A DNA stretch of 64,000 nt from Microvirga arvi (lineage in GTDB: Bacteria > Pseudomonadota > Alphaproteobacteria > Rhizobiales > Beijerinckiaceae). The notes under the pieces were generated by a model. The model saw nothing but the letters and a program-made list of their open reading frames with translations. It was not told the DNA's origin and made no database searches. Both the position numbers and the translations under genes were made by a program. Shown here one piece after another: positions 31,401-39,230 of the stretch; position 1 is the stretch's first letter; each line of letters begins with the position of its first letter. Location: assembly GCF_016892765.1 (NCBI RefSeq), contig NZ_JAFEMD010000018.1, positions 1-64,000 on the forward strand, read 5' to 3'.

Positions 31401-31835
31401 ATGACCGATTTGGAAGCCATCGGCAGAACCTGTTTTGCCCTTCATGCCCGTATGACGGCCCGCCTGTTGAGCCGGACCTACGAGGCGGCCCTGCGGCCTT
31501 TGGGCCTGAAGCTTCCCCAGTTCGGCATCCTCGGGGCCGTCGGCCATGGATCGACCGCATCCGAGACCGTCCTGGCGGAGCGGCTTGGGCTCGAGCGAAC
31601 CACCCTGGTGAGAAATCTGAAGCTCCTGACCCAGAACGGCTGGATCGAACCCGTTTCCGGAGAAGGGCGCGGGGTCCGGCACCGACTCACACCTGCAGGC
31701 CAGGCTCTCCTGGAGGCCGCCATTCCTCTCTGGCAGCAGGCCCAATCCCAGTTGGAGGGCAAGCTCCAGGAAACCGATGCCGAGGAGGCTCGCAAGGCCA
31801 TGCGGGCGTTGCGGAAGGCCACATACCCCGCCTGA
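31401..31835 (+). CDS. MarR family transcriptional regulator
   Basis: A 144-residue winged-helix regulator. Helical N-terminus MTDLEAIGRTCFALHARMTARLLSRTYEAAL, DNA-binding region (about 35-105) with LKLPQFGILGAVGHGSTASE, LAERLGLERTTLVRNLKLLTQNGWIE (in parts) and a wing around GEGRGVRHRLTPAG. It lies immediately upstream of a PaaI-type thioesterase gene, with a perfect-arm palindrome (31866-31881) in the 59-bp gap that it may bind. Its ligand is unknown. Confidence 0.87.
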   Translation: MTDLEAIGRTCFALHARMTARLLSRTYEAALRPLGLKLPQFGILGAVGHGSTASETVLAERLGLERTTLVRNLKLLTQNGWIEPVSGEGRGVRHRLTPAGQALLEAAIPLWQQAQSQLEGKLQETDAEEARKAMRALRKATYPA

Positions 31836-31865
31836 AGCCATTGCAAGACACCGCCGCCTCACGTA

Positions 31866-31881
31866 CTGTGCATATACACAG
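31866..31881. promoter_or_regulatory. Palindrome CTGTG-N6-CACAG before thioesterase gene
   Basis: CTGTGCATATACACAG, arms CTGTG/CACAG around CATATA, lies 13 nt before the ATG of the PaaI-type gene. It is a candidate operator for the adjacent MarR protein. Confidence 0.45.
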
Positions 31882-31894
31882 ACAGGAGAAGGCG

Positions 31895-32383
31895 ATGCTC
31901 GAGCGGGTTCATGGAATCGTATCGCGGGACGTGCTGACGGCCGAGCCCGGTCTTGCGTTCCTCCGCGGCATGCTGGAGGGCCGCTATCCGGCTCCCCCCT
32001 TCTCCCGCTCGACGAACGTCTACATGACCCATGTGGAGGAAGGCCGGGTGACCTTCGAGGGCGAGCCCACCGAGAGCTTCTTCAACCCGCTCGGCACGAT
32101 CCACGGCGGCTGGACCTCCGCGATCCTCGACAGCGCCATGGCCTGCGCGGTCCATACCACCCTGGCGGCGGGCCAGGGCTATACGACCGTGGAGATGAAG
32201 CTCAACTTCGTCCGGCCGATCCTGCCGAACACCGGCAAGGTCACTTGCGAGGGCGTCCTCATCCATCGCGGCGGAACGCTCGCCACCTCCGAGGGCAAGC
32301 TGTTCGACGCCTCAGGAAGGCTTCTTGCCCACGGCACCGAGACCTGCATGATCTTCGGCACGGCCGCCCGCAAAGCGGCTTAA
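31895..32383 (+). CDS. PaaI family hotdog thioesterase
   Basis: A 162-residue hotdog-fold acyl-CoA thioesterase. The signature PLGTIHGGWTSAILDSAMACAVH (HGG near residue 68) is the catalytic loop, and TTVEMKLNFVRPIL followed by GKVTCEGVLIHRGG completes the fold. It likely hydrolyses phenylacetyl-, hydroxybenzoyl- or related acyl-CoA. ATG 31895 is preceded by AGGAGAA. It is in line with the MarR gene upstream and overlaps the convergent EamA gene by 4 bp at the 3' end. Confidence 0.9.
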   Translation: MLERVHGIVSRDVLTAEPGLAFLRGMLEGRYPAPPFSRSTNVYMTHVEEGRVTFEGEPTESFFNPLGTIHGGWTSAILDSAMACAVHTTLAAGQGYTTVEMKLNFVRPILPNTGKVTCEGVLIHRGGTLATSEGKLFDASGRLLAHGTETCMIFGTAARKAA

Positions 32384-33225
32384 CGCTTGGATGTCAGCAT
32401 GGCTGCGGCGACGATCAGGATGCCGCCGCCGAGGGTTGCCCAGGTCGGGATTTCGCTGAACACCCCGTATCCGATCAGGACGGCCCAGATCAGGGCGGTG
32501 TATTCGAGCGGAGCCAGCCGCGCCGCCTCGGCCTTGGCATAGGCCGTGACCATCAGCATGTGGCCCATGAAGCCCAACGCCCCCATGAGCATGAACCAGA
32601 TGAGGTGGGAGTAATCCAGGGGCTGCCAGGCCCAGAGGCCGAACGGTGCGACCAGGATGAACGGCCCGAAATTCTGGAAGATGACGATGTGCAGGAACTT
32701 GTCCCGCTGCGCGCGCTGGCGAAGGAGCACCAAGCTCAGCGCGTAGGTCACCGCCGATGTTAGCGCTGCGGCGACCCCGGTCCATGACCGGGCCGCATCG
32801 GCCTCCCCCGTCTGGCCGAGGACGACGACGAGCGTTCCGGCGAACCCGATGCCGATGGCGCCGATGATCCTGGCATCGACCTTCTCCCGCAGCATCAGCA
32901 TGCCGAAGAGCGCGATGAACATCGGCGACAGGAACGAGAGCACGAGAGTCTCGGCGAGCGGCAGCTGGCCCAGCGCATAGAAGAAGCTCAAGGCGGTGAC
33001 GACCGCGATCACGGAGCGGATCGCATTCGCGGCAATGGTCTCCCGGTTCGGCCAGCCGGGCCTCAGGACCGCGACGACGCCTGCGACGACCAGCGAGCCG
33101 CAGGCGAAGCGTAGGAAGGCGACCTGGAAGGTCGGGTAATGGGCGGACATCCCCTTGATGAACGCATCCATGATGGACAGAACCGCGATGCCCGCGGCCG
33201 CCCGCAGGGCGGGACCGAATTGCAT
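32380..33225 (-). CDS. EamA/DMT family transporter
   Basis: A 281-residue inner-membrane protein with about ten transmembrane helices arranged as two EamA repeats: the first around AFIKGMSAHYPTFQVAFLRFACG and LGQLPLAETLVLSFLSPMFIALFG, the second around TSAVTYALSLVLLRQRAQRDK and EAARLAPLEYTALIWAVLIGYGVFSE. Members export metabolites such as amino acids or nucleotides, or act as S-adenosylmethionine-type carriers. The substrate cannot be predicted. It is convergent with the thioesterase gene. Confidence 0.88.
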   Translation of the reverse strand: MQFGPALRAAAGIAVLSIMDAFIKGMSAHYPTFQVAFLRFACGSLVVAGVVAVLRPGWPNRETIAANAIRSVIAVVTALSFFYALGQLPLAETLVLSFLSPMFIALFGMLMLREKVDARIIGAIGIGFAGTLVVVLGQTGEADAARSWTGVAAALTSAVTYALSLVLLRQRAQRDKFLHIVIFQNFGPFILVAPFGLWAWQPLDYSHLIWFMLMGALGFMGHMLMVTAYAKAEAARLAPLEYTALIWAVLIGYGVFSEIPTWATLGGGILIVAAAMLTSKR

Positions 33226-33433
33226 GATGTCACGACGATGTGAAAGCCGGCATCCGGGATGAACGCCGTCGAAGGAAGTGGCTCTTACAGCACTTTGCTC
33301 AAGGCTTCACCCCTCTTCTCGGAGCATCGACAGGAAACCGGTCCTGACCTTCCCGCTTAAATTCATCGAGCTTGGCGGAAACAAAAGCCTCGCTTGCCGT
33401 TATTTCAGCGAACCACAGCTATAGGATGCTTCG

Positions 33434-34207
33434 ATGCGTGCTTGGATCCCTTGCTCTGCAATGCTTTTGGCCGTCCTCCTGCCCGCCGCCGCTTCGGCGC
33501 AGCCGATGGGCCGCACAGGTCAGTTCTACGGCAACACCTACATCTCGTCGGAATACGATAACTATCCATATGCGCGGACGCAGGACGGATATTCTGAAAA
33601 CTATCCTCTCGTGACGCGTCCCTCATCCCGAACCCAGATCTACGGCAGCCAGCGCGTAAACGGGTATCCCTACGACGTGAGCTCGACGGGCAGCGTCGTC
33701 GCCTCGCTGCCTCAGGATTACGGCAACGGCACGGGCTACGACAACAGTATCGATTATGCCATTTCGCCGGAATTCCAGCGCCAAATCGTCTCCTATCGCG
33801 GCAACGAGCGTCCCGGCACGATCGTCGTCGATACCAACAGCAAGTTCCTCTACCTCGTGCAGGAGGGTGGCCGCGCCCTGCGCTACGGGATCGGCGTCGG
33901 GCGCGAAGGCTTCGAGTGGAGCGGGCGACAGACCGTGTCGATGAAGCGCGAATGGCCGTCCTGGCGTCCGCCGTCCGAGATGATCCGCCGCCGTCCCGAC
34001 CTGCCGCGCTTCATGGAAGGCGGTCCCGACAATCCGCTCGGCGCCCGCGCCCTTTATCTCGGCTCGTCGCTCTATCGCATTCACGGCACCAACGAGCCGC
34101 ACACCATCGGCCAGGCCGTCTCCTCGGGCTGCATCCGCATGCTCAATGAGGACGTCACCGACCTCTATAACCGCGTGAAGGTCGGAACGACGGTGATCGT
34201 GCTCTGA
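33434..34207 (+). CDS. L,D-transpeptidase (YkuD)
   Basis: A 257-residue periplasmic transpeptidase. Signal peptide MRAWIPCSAMLLAVLLPAAASA, then a Tyr/Gly/Ser-rich, low-complexity region (about 25-115), then the YkuD domain (about 128-257). The catalytic site is present: HGTNEP with His217 and SSGCIRM with Cys233, plus the family strand GTIVVDTNSKFLYLVQ. It forms 3-3 peptidoglycan cross-links or anchors proteins to the wall, as in other Rhizobiales that rely on L,D-transpeptidases. Unlinked to cell-wall neighbours here. Confidence 0.92.
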   Translation: MRAWIPCSAMLLAVLLPAAASAQPMGRTGQFYGNTYISSEYDNYPYARTQDGYSENYPLVTRPSSRTQIYGSQRVNGYPYDVSSTGSVVASLPQDYGNGTGYDNSIDYAISPEFQRQIVSYRGNERPGTIVVDTNSKFLYLVQEGGRALRYGIGVGREGFEWSGRQTVSMKREWPSWRPPSEMIRRRPDLPRFMEGGPDNPLGARALYLGSSLYRIHGTNEPHTIGQAVSSGCIRMLNEDVTDLYNRVKVGTTVIVL

Positions 34208-34239
34208 CCCCGCGACGGCGTCATCACCGTTCTCTTGCG

Positions 34240-34262
34240 ATGGCCGGGCTAGTCCCGGCCAT
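34240..34262. repeat. Family-2 hairpin
   Basis: ATGGCCGGG-CTAGT-CCCGGCCAT, matching 3722-3744 except for one loop base. It lies 32 bp after the L,D-transpeptidase stop codon and may also serve as its terminator. Confidence 0.75.
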
Positions 34263-34384
34263 TCTCTTTTGAGAATCGTGCAGCGTCTGATCCAACGCGG
34301 CATCGACTGCTTGATGGGTGCTGCCGTGAGCTCCGTCTATCTCTTCGCCGCAATCAGCGGCGTTGTTGTCATCCGGAAGAGCGT

Positions 34385-35101
34385 CTAGGCCCAATCGCCC
34401 TCGTCTCCGCCATCACCGCCGAAGTCGGAGAAATCCTGACCGGATTCGTGATTGCCTTGATCCTGGTAGAGCGAATCCGTAATGCCCGTGTTGCCGGCGT
34501 CGGCAGCCTTATCGGCGCCTCCGAGACCGGCTGCAGAGGCGACATCGCTTAACGGATTGTTGTCGCCGCTGAAGGCATTCGTCAGGGCATTGGCGATCAT
34601 CATGCCGCCGGCAACACCGGCCGCCGTCGAGAGCGCCGTCCCGAGGAACCCACCTCCACCCCCGCCGCGCTGCATCATGCCGCCGCCCCAGGGACCGGGC
34701 GCGCCGCCCATCATGCCGCCCTGTGGAGCACCGTAGTGATGCTGCGGGTGCTGTTGAGGATTCCCCCAGGGCGAGGCCTGCCGCGCGGGCGGCGTGTTGT
34801 AGGCCGGTCCCGGCGGACGCGACGCACTGCCGCCGCCGAAGATGCTGGAAAGGAAGCCGCCCGTCTGCGGGCGGCGGCTCGCCTGATCGAGCTCGGCGCG
34901 CAAGTGCTCGTTCTCGGCCTGGAGATTGGCCAGCGCCTGCTCCTGCACGAAGACCGCCTGGGCCATGGCATAGGGTGCATAGGGCTGCTGGCGCAGTTTC
35001 TCGGCGATGAAGCGCTCGGCCTCAGGATCGCGCGGCTGGTTCGCCACCTGCTCGAGGCGTTGGAAGATGTCGCTGATGACCTGGCGTTCCTGATCGTTCA
35101 T
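34385..35101 (-). CDS. DUF2076 domain-containing protein
   Basis: A 238-residue protein of the DUF2076 family. The N-terminus (1-75; NDQERQVISDIFQRLEQVANQPRDPEAERFI and PYAPYAMAQAVFVQEQALANLQ) is the conserved helical part, followed by a coiled-coil NLQAENEHLRAELDQASRR, a Pro/Gly-rich region (about 85-150), an alanine/glycine hydrophobic stretch FLGTALSTAAGVAGGMMIAN, and an acidic, D/G-rich tail. AAGGAGG precedes the ATG. DUF2076 proteins are called periplasmic ligand-binding sensors in some annotations, but no signal peptide is obvious here. Function unknown. Confidence 0.8.
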   Translation of the reverse strand: MNDQERQVISDIFQRLEQVANQPRDPEAERFIAEKLRQQPYAPYAMAQAVFVQEQALANLQAENEHLRAELDQASRRPQTGGFLSSIFGGGSASRPPGPAYNTPPARQASPWGNPQQHPQHHYGAPQGGMMGGAPGPWGGGMMQRGGGGGGFLGTALSTAAGVAGGMMIANALTNAFSGDNNPLSDVASAAGLGGADKAADAGNTGITDSLYQDQGNHESGQDFSDFGGDGGDEGDWA

Positions 35102-35157
35102 GGCAAGCCTCCTTACATGGCCGTCGGACACTCATGTAAGAACGGCCTTCGCGTTTG

Positions 35158-35754
35158 TCAGGGGTGGACAAGGCCGAGCTTGCGCATATTCCGCAGAGCC
35201 TGTGGCGCGATGGCTTCCAGATCCTGGAGGCCCCTCCATTCGGCACCATGCACCTCCAGCAGGTCGGGCCGGACGGCGCTCCCGCGCTCTGCCCGCACCA
35301 CGTAGCGGATGTCGTGATGCCAATGCTCGGGCTCGTCGCGCTCGGGACGGGCGGGAATGCGGTGGCTGTCGATGTCGATCGGCAGGCCGGAGGCCCGATG
35401 CCAGGGATCGAGCGCAAGCCCGTCGATCCCTGTTTCCTCCATCGCCTCCCGCAAGGCCGAGCCCGCCAGATCCTCCGGAGCCTCATAATGCCCACCGGGC
35501 TGCAGCCAGCGCGCGAGGGAGCGATGATGGATCAGAAGCGTCCTGCGCCCTACTTCGTCAAGGATGAAGGCCGATGTCGTGACATGGCCGGGAAAAGTGC
35601 GGCGGGAGTGAATCCCGTCTCCCCTCGCGATCTGACGCCGCAGGAGCGCATGCCTGTCATCCGGCACATCGAATGCCCTGGCATACCCATCCAGGATCGC
35701 TGCGACATGGTTCCGGAAGCCTGCCGGATCGAAGTCTACGGGTGAGGAATCCAA
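35158..35754 (-). CDS. NUDIX hydrolase
   Basis: A 198-residue NUDIX pyrophosphohydrolase. The NUDIX box is GGHYEAPEDLAGSALREAMEETGI (Gly-x5-Glu and REAMEETG seen, quoted in part), preceded by HHRSLARWLQ and followed by a domain ending at HGAEWRGLQDL. It hydrolyses nucleoside diphosphate-linked molecules; the substrate is unknown. The start is TTG, and the first in-frame ATG is inside the NUDIX box. It lies 6 bp after the SDR stop codon on the same strand, likely the same operon. Confidence 0.85.
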   Translation of the reverse strand: MDSSPVDFDPAGFRNHVAAILDGYARAFDVPDDRHALLRRQIARGDGIHSRRTFPGHVTTSAFILDEVGRRTLLIHHRSLARWLQPGGHYEAPEDLAGSALREAMEETGIDGLALDPWHRASGLPIDIDSHRIPARPERDEPEHWHHDIRYVVRAERGSAVRPDLLEVHGAEWRGLQDLEAIAPQALRNMRKLGLVHP

Positions 35755-35760
35755 CGTCGC

Positions 35761-36612
35761 CTAACCTTCCATCACTTTGGCGAAGGCATCCTTGTAGTCG
35801 GGATGCCAGCGCGACAGGGGCGGACGGTTCTCGATGAGGTCCTCGGCGGCCCAGCGGATGCGCTTCTCGTCCATCGCCCGGGTCGTCTCGTTGTCCGGGC
35901 ACAGCACGTAGAAGTCGCCGCGCTGCAGAGCCGGCAGCAGAAAGTCGATGACCTGGTCCGGCGTCCAGGCGCCCGCCGGCCTCTCGGTGATCCCCCTCGC
36001 CCTGGTCAAGCCCGTGTAGACGAAGCCCGGGATGAGCAGATGCGCCGTCACCTGGCAATCGGGCGTGTTGCGCAGCTCATAGGCCAGGGCCTCGGTCAGC
36101 ACTTTCACGCCCGCCTTGGAGATATTGTAGGCCGTGTCTCCGGGCGGCGTGGTGATGCCCTGCTTCGAGCCGGTATTGATGATGGCGCAGGGGGATTTCT
36201 GCCCGATCATGGCGGGCGTGAAAACCTGCACGCCATTGATCACGCCCCACAGGTTTGTTTCCAGGATCGTGCGCCAGCGCTCCGGATCGCCAAGGATCCG
36301 CCCGCCGCCTTCGGTGCCGGCATTGTTCATGAGCACGGCGACCTCGCCGAAGGCCGCATAAGCCTTCTCCATGAGGCGCTCGACATCCTCGCGCCGGCTC
36401 ACATCCGTTGCCACCGCCTGCACGTTTTCAGGTTTCCCGGCAACGCCTGCCACCTCTTCGGCGCTGCGCTGGAGCGTTTCACCCTCAAGATCCGCCAGGC
36501 AGACCTTCATGCCGAGCTCCGCAAACCGCTTGGCGGCCGCAAGCCCGATGCCGCTGGCCGCTCCGGTAACGACGGCAACGCGGTCTTTGGCGATTGCAGG
36601 GTGCTGGGCCAT
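35761..36612 (-). CDS. SDR family oxidoreductase
   Basis: A 283-residue short-chain dehydrogenase. TGAASGIGLAAAKRF binds NAD(P) at the N-terminus; ATDVSRRED, MNNAGTEGGG, an active-site Ser in NTGSKQG and catalytic YNISK follow, then the LIPGFVYTGLT substrate loop. The C-terminal region is longer than in minimal SDRs, ending SRWHPDYKDAF. NAD versus NADP preference is uncertain. Upstream of a NUDIX hydrolase gene, with which it is probably cotranscribed. Confidence 0.87.
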   Translation of the reverse strand: MAQHPAIAKDRVAVVTGAASGIGLAAAKRFAELGMKVCLADLEGETLQRSAEEVAGVAGKPENVQAVATDVSRREDVERLMEKAYAAFGEVAVLMNNAGTEGGGRILGDPERWRTILETNLWGVINGVQVFTPAMIGQKSPCAIINTGSKQGITTPPGDTAYNISKAGVKVLTEALAYELRNTPDCQVTAHLLIPGFVYTGLTRARGITERPAGAWTPDQVIDFLLPALQRGDFYVLCPDNETTRAMDEKRIRWAAEDLIENRPPLSRWHPDYKDAFAKVMEG

Positions 36613-36896
36613 CCTTTTGATCCTTGTTCAAGGTTTTATTTGGCGTTCAAGTCCGAGAAATTCCGACTCCGGCGTGATCGGCTGAGATGACCTTTGCAGG
36701 CGCATGGATCCCGAACATAGTTTCATCCGATTTCGGACAGCTCCTACGGGATGATAGGCAAGATCGGCAGAATTGCCACACTTCTGTCGTCACGATGTTT
36801 GAAGCGCCATTCCTGCTTTCGACGTGCTGTGACACGAGATAAAAATCTTGAATACTGCGCTCGGGGAACATTCCCTCCTGAATGAGATAATAAAAA
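36613..36896. other. Intergenic, no gene; AT-richer upstream of RTX gene
   Basis: About 284 bp without a convincing gene. Toward the right end the sequence becomes AT-rich. Inverted repeat GGGAA-CA-TTCCC lies at 36864-36875, about 22 nt before the RTX gene ATG. No good Shine-Dalgarno precedes that ATG. Confidence 0.4.
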
Positions 36897-39089
36897 ATGT
36901 CACTGCTGCCGCTCAGCACAACCAAGCCGCCCTCTCCAACGTCCTATTACACGCTCGGGCAATATGGGTTTTATCATCGTGAAATGAGCGAGCCTTACGA
37001 TGCCTGGTATTACCCCACAGCAAACGACTACAACCCGCCAGGAGTCTACTCCCTCGAAACGAGCAGCCATGCAACCGGCGATTTCAATGGCGACGGGCGC
37101 CAAGATCTCCTGATCGGCTGGGTCGCAACTCCGCATACCGTCGACCGCGAGACTCCCATTTATCCAACCGTCTTCCTGAACGATGGCCACGGCGGCTTGC
37201 GTCCTGCCAACATGAACGTCGTCGGCGATCTTCCGAACATTCATATGGGATACCGGCTCGTCGTCGCGGATTTCAACGGTGATGGCATCGACGACTTCGC
37301 TCAGGGCAGCATGGGCAGGATCACGCGGCTGCCCGATGGAACTTACGACAACTCTTGGGATCCGATGATCCTTGTGCTCTCACAACCGGACGGCACATTG
37401 CGGGATGCCAGCAAGAACATTGAAGGCCAGGAAAATGGCCTGCCGATGGATGGGTTCACTTTCGCCCATGATACGGCGGGCGGTGACATCGACGGTGATG
37501 GCGACATCGATCTCTACAGCGGCAAGGTTCTGCTGCTGAATGATGGTACCGGTCATTTCAAGAACGCGCGCCACCTGCTTCCCGATGAGGCCCGGCCCAC
37601 AGAAACCAACATCATGTCATCGGCAATGGCTGATTTGGACAATGACGGAGCCGATGATCTCATTTCGGCCCAGTTCAATGGCGGCACGAACAACGTCTTC
37701 TTCTCGCGCTGGAGCAATGGCGCGGCCGGATGGGAAAGAGTGGTTCTGCCAGACGGGTTGTATGGCTCGAATACCAACTTCAATGATGTGACGGTCGCCG
37801 ATATCAACCGTGATGGGCTGAAAGACATTCTGTTCGCAGAAACTCGACGGGAGCCCTATTATACAGGTCGGGCCATTCAGATTCTGGTCAACAGGGGCGG
37901 CGGAGTCTTCGTGGACGAAACGGGATCCCGCATCAGCAATGTCCAGCGGGATGCCGCCGGCGGCGAAGGCGAACTGAATGCTCTCGATATCGATGGCGAT
38001 GGCGATCTTGATCTGATCGATTCCAGCGTACCCTTCCAAACTGGCGGGCGCGCACCGTCAGGAACCTCCGTTGCCCTGAACGACGGATTCGGGCATTTCA
38101 CCTGGGTGAACAACGAGGTCTTTGCCTATGTGCAACCATTCCAGATCGCGGGTTACGAGCATCTGGAAAGCATGTGGAGCCAAGGCCCGGGACGCATGAT
38201 TCCCATCGACCTTGATGGGAAGAACGGTTTGGATTTCGTCGGTCTTGCTGAGACGCCGCTGATGCAGTGGCCGGTTACGGATCCGAAGAACTTCATCATG
38301 TTCACGGTGCTCAGCACCCTGCCGCTCGGACAGGGAATTGATGGCACTTCGGGTGCGGATACCGTCAACGGTACATCCGCGAACGACGTGCTCAACGGCT
38401 TCAGCGGAAACGATACGCTCCGTGGCTATGGTGGCCATGACAAGCTCGATGGCGGGAAAGGTTCCGACCGTCTCGATGGTGGAAAGGGCAATGACACTTA
38501 CATCGTGGATTACGCCCGAGACATCGTCATCGAAGCAGCCAACGGCGGGCGCGACACAGTGCTCACCAGCGTCAGTTACACGCTCGGCTCATCGGCGCAG
38601 GTCGAGGGCTTGTCCGCTTTACTGCCCGCAAGCACCTCATCTCTCAATCTGACCGGCAACAAATATTCGAACGCGATCAAGGGCAATTCCGGACGCAACA
38701 CCCTGAAAGGCGGCGAAGGCAGCGATAAGCTTTATGGCGGGCTTGGTAATGATCGGCTCAGCGGTGGTTCGGGAAAGGACGTGTTCGTTTTCGACACACA
38801 ACCCCACAAGACCACGAACATGGACACGATCACGGACTTTTCGGTGTCCGACGATACGGTCTGGCTCAGCAATGAGATCTTCACGAAGATCGGCTCCAAC
38901 GGACGTCTCAAAGCGGGCGCGTTCTGGATCGGTTCGAAGGCCCACGATCGGTCCGACCGGATCGTCTATGACGAGCGGACCGGGACGCTTTCCTACGATA
39001 TGGATGGAACGGGCAAGGCCAGCCAGATCAAATTTGCCCAGATCGCCAAGGGCCTTGGCTTAACCCATGCTGATTTCTACGTGATTTGA
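36897..39089 (+). CDS. FG-GAP/VCBS and RTX calcium-binding secreted protein
   Basis: A 730-residue probable secreted protein. Residues about 50-470 hold around seven FG-GAP/VCBS-type calcium motifs (DFNGDGRQDLLIGW, DFNGDGIDDFAQG, DIDGDGDIDLYSG, DLDNDGADDLISA, DINRDGLKDILFA, DIDGDGDLDLIDS, DLDGKNGLDFVGL), predicting a beta-propeller. From about 481 come RTX nonapeptides (GGKGSDRLDGGKGNDTYIVD) in two blocks, and a C-terminal region ending FAQIAKGLGLTHADFYVI resembling type I secretion signals. No signal peptide and no type I export genes nearby. The enzymatic role is unknown; adhesion or surface layer is possible. Confidence 0.85.
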   Translation: MSLLPLSTTKPPSPTSYYTLGQYGFYHREMSEPYDAWYYPTANDYNPPGVYSLETSSHATGDFNGDGRQDLLIGWVATPHTVDRETPIYPTVFLNDGHGGLRPANMNVVGDLPNIHMGYRLVVADFNGDGIDDFAQGSMGRITRLPDGTYDNSWDPMILVLSQPDGTLRDASKNIEGQENGLPMDGFTFAHDTAGGDIDGDGDIDLYSGKVLLLNDGTGHFKNARHLLPDEARPTETNIMSSAMADLDNDGADDLISAQFNGGTNNVFFSRWSNGAAGWERVVLPDGLYGSNTNFNDVTVADINRDGLKDILFAETRREPYYTGRAIQILVNRGGGVFVDETGSRISNVQRDAAGGEGELNALDIDGDGDLDLIDSSVPFQTGGRAPSGTSVALNDGFGHFTWVNNEVFAYVQPFQIAGYEHLESMWSQGPGRMIPIDLDGKNGLDFVGLAETPLMQWPVTDPKNFIMFTVLSTLPLGQGIDGTSGADTVNGTSANDVLNGFSGNDTLRGYGGHDKLDGGKGSDRLDGGKGNDTYIVDYARDIVIEAANGGRDTVLTSVSYTLGSSAQVEGLSALLPASTSSLNLTGNKYSNAIKGNSGRNTLKGGEGSDKLYGGLGNDRLSGGSGKDVFVFDTQPHKTTNMDTITDFSVSDDTVWLSNEIFTKIGSNGRLKAGAFWIGSKAHDRSDRIVYDERTGTLSYDMDGTGKASQIKFAQIAKGLGLTHADFYVI

Positions 39090-39191
39090 GGATCTTCAAG
39101 GGGAAAGCAGGTTCGGCTTTCCCCTACCGCGCGTCTATCCGTCTCGGAGAGAAGGGAGAATGCGGCAGCACCCGAGGCATTTACAAAAGAA

Positions 39192-39217
39192 AAAGCCCCG
39201 CATCTCTGCAGGGCTTT
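39192..39217 (-). terminator. Terminator of the coiled-coil gene (minus strand)
   Basis: Hairpin arms AAAGCCC/GGGCTTT with inner GCA/TGC. On the minus strand it is followed by TTCTTTTG, 13 nt after the stop at 39231. Confidence 0.6.
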
Positions 39218-39230
39218 GGAGGTAAGCGTC

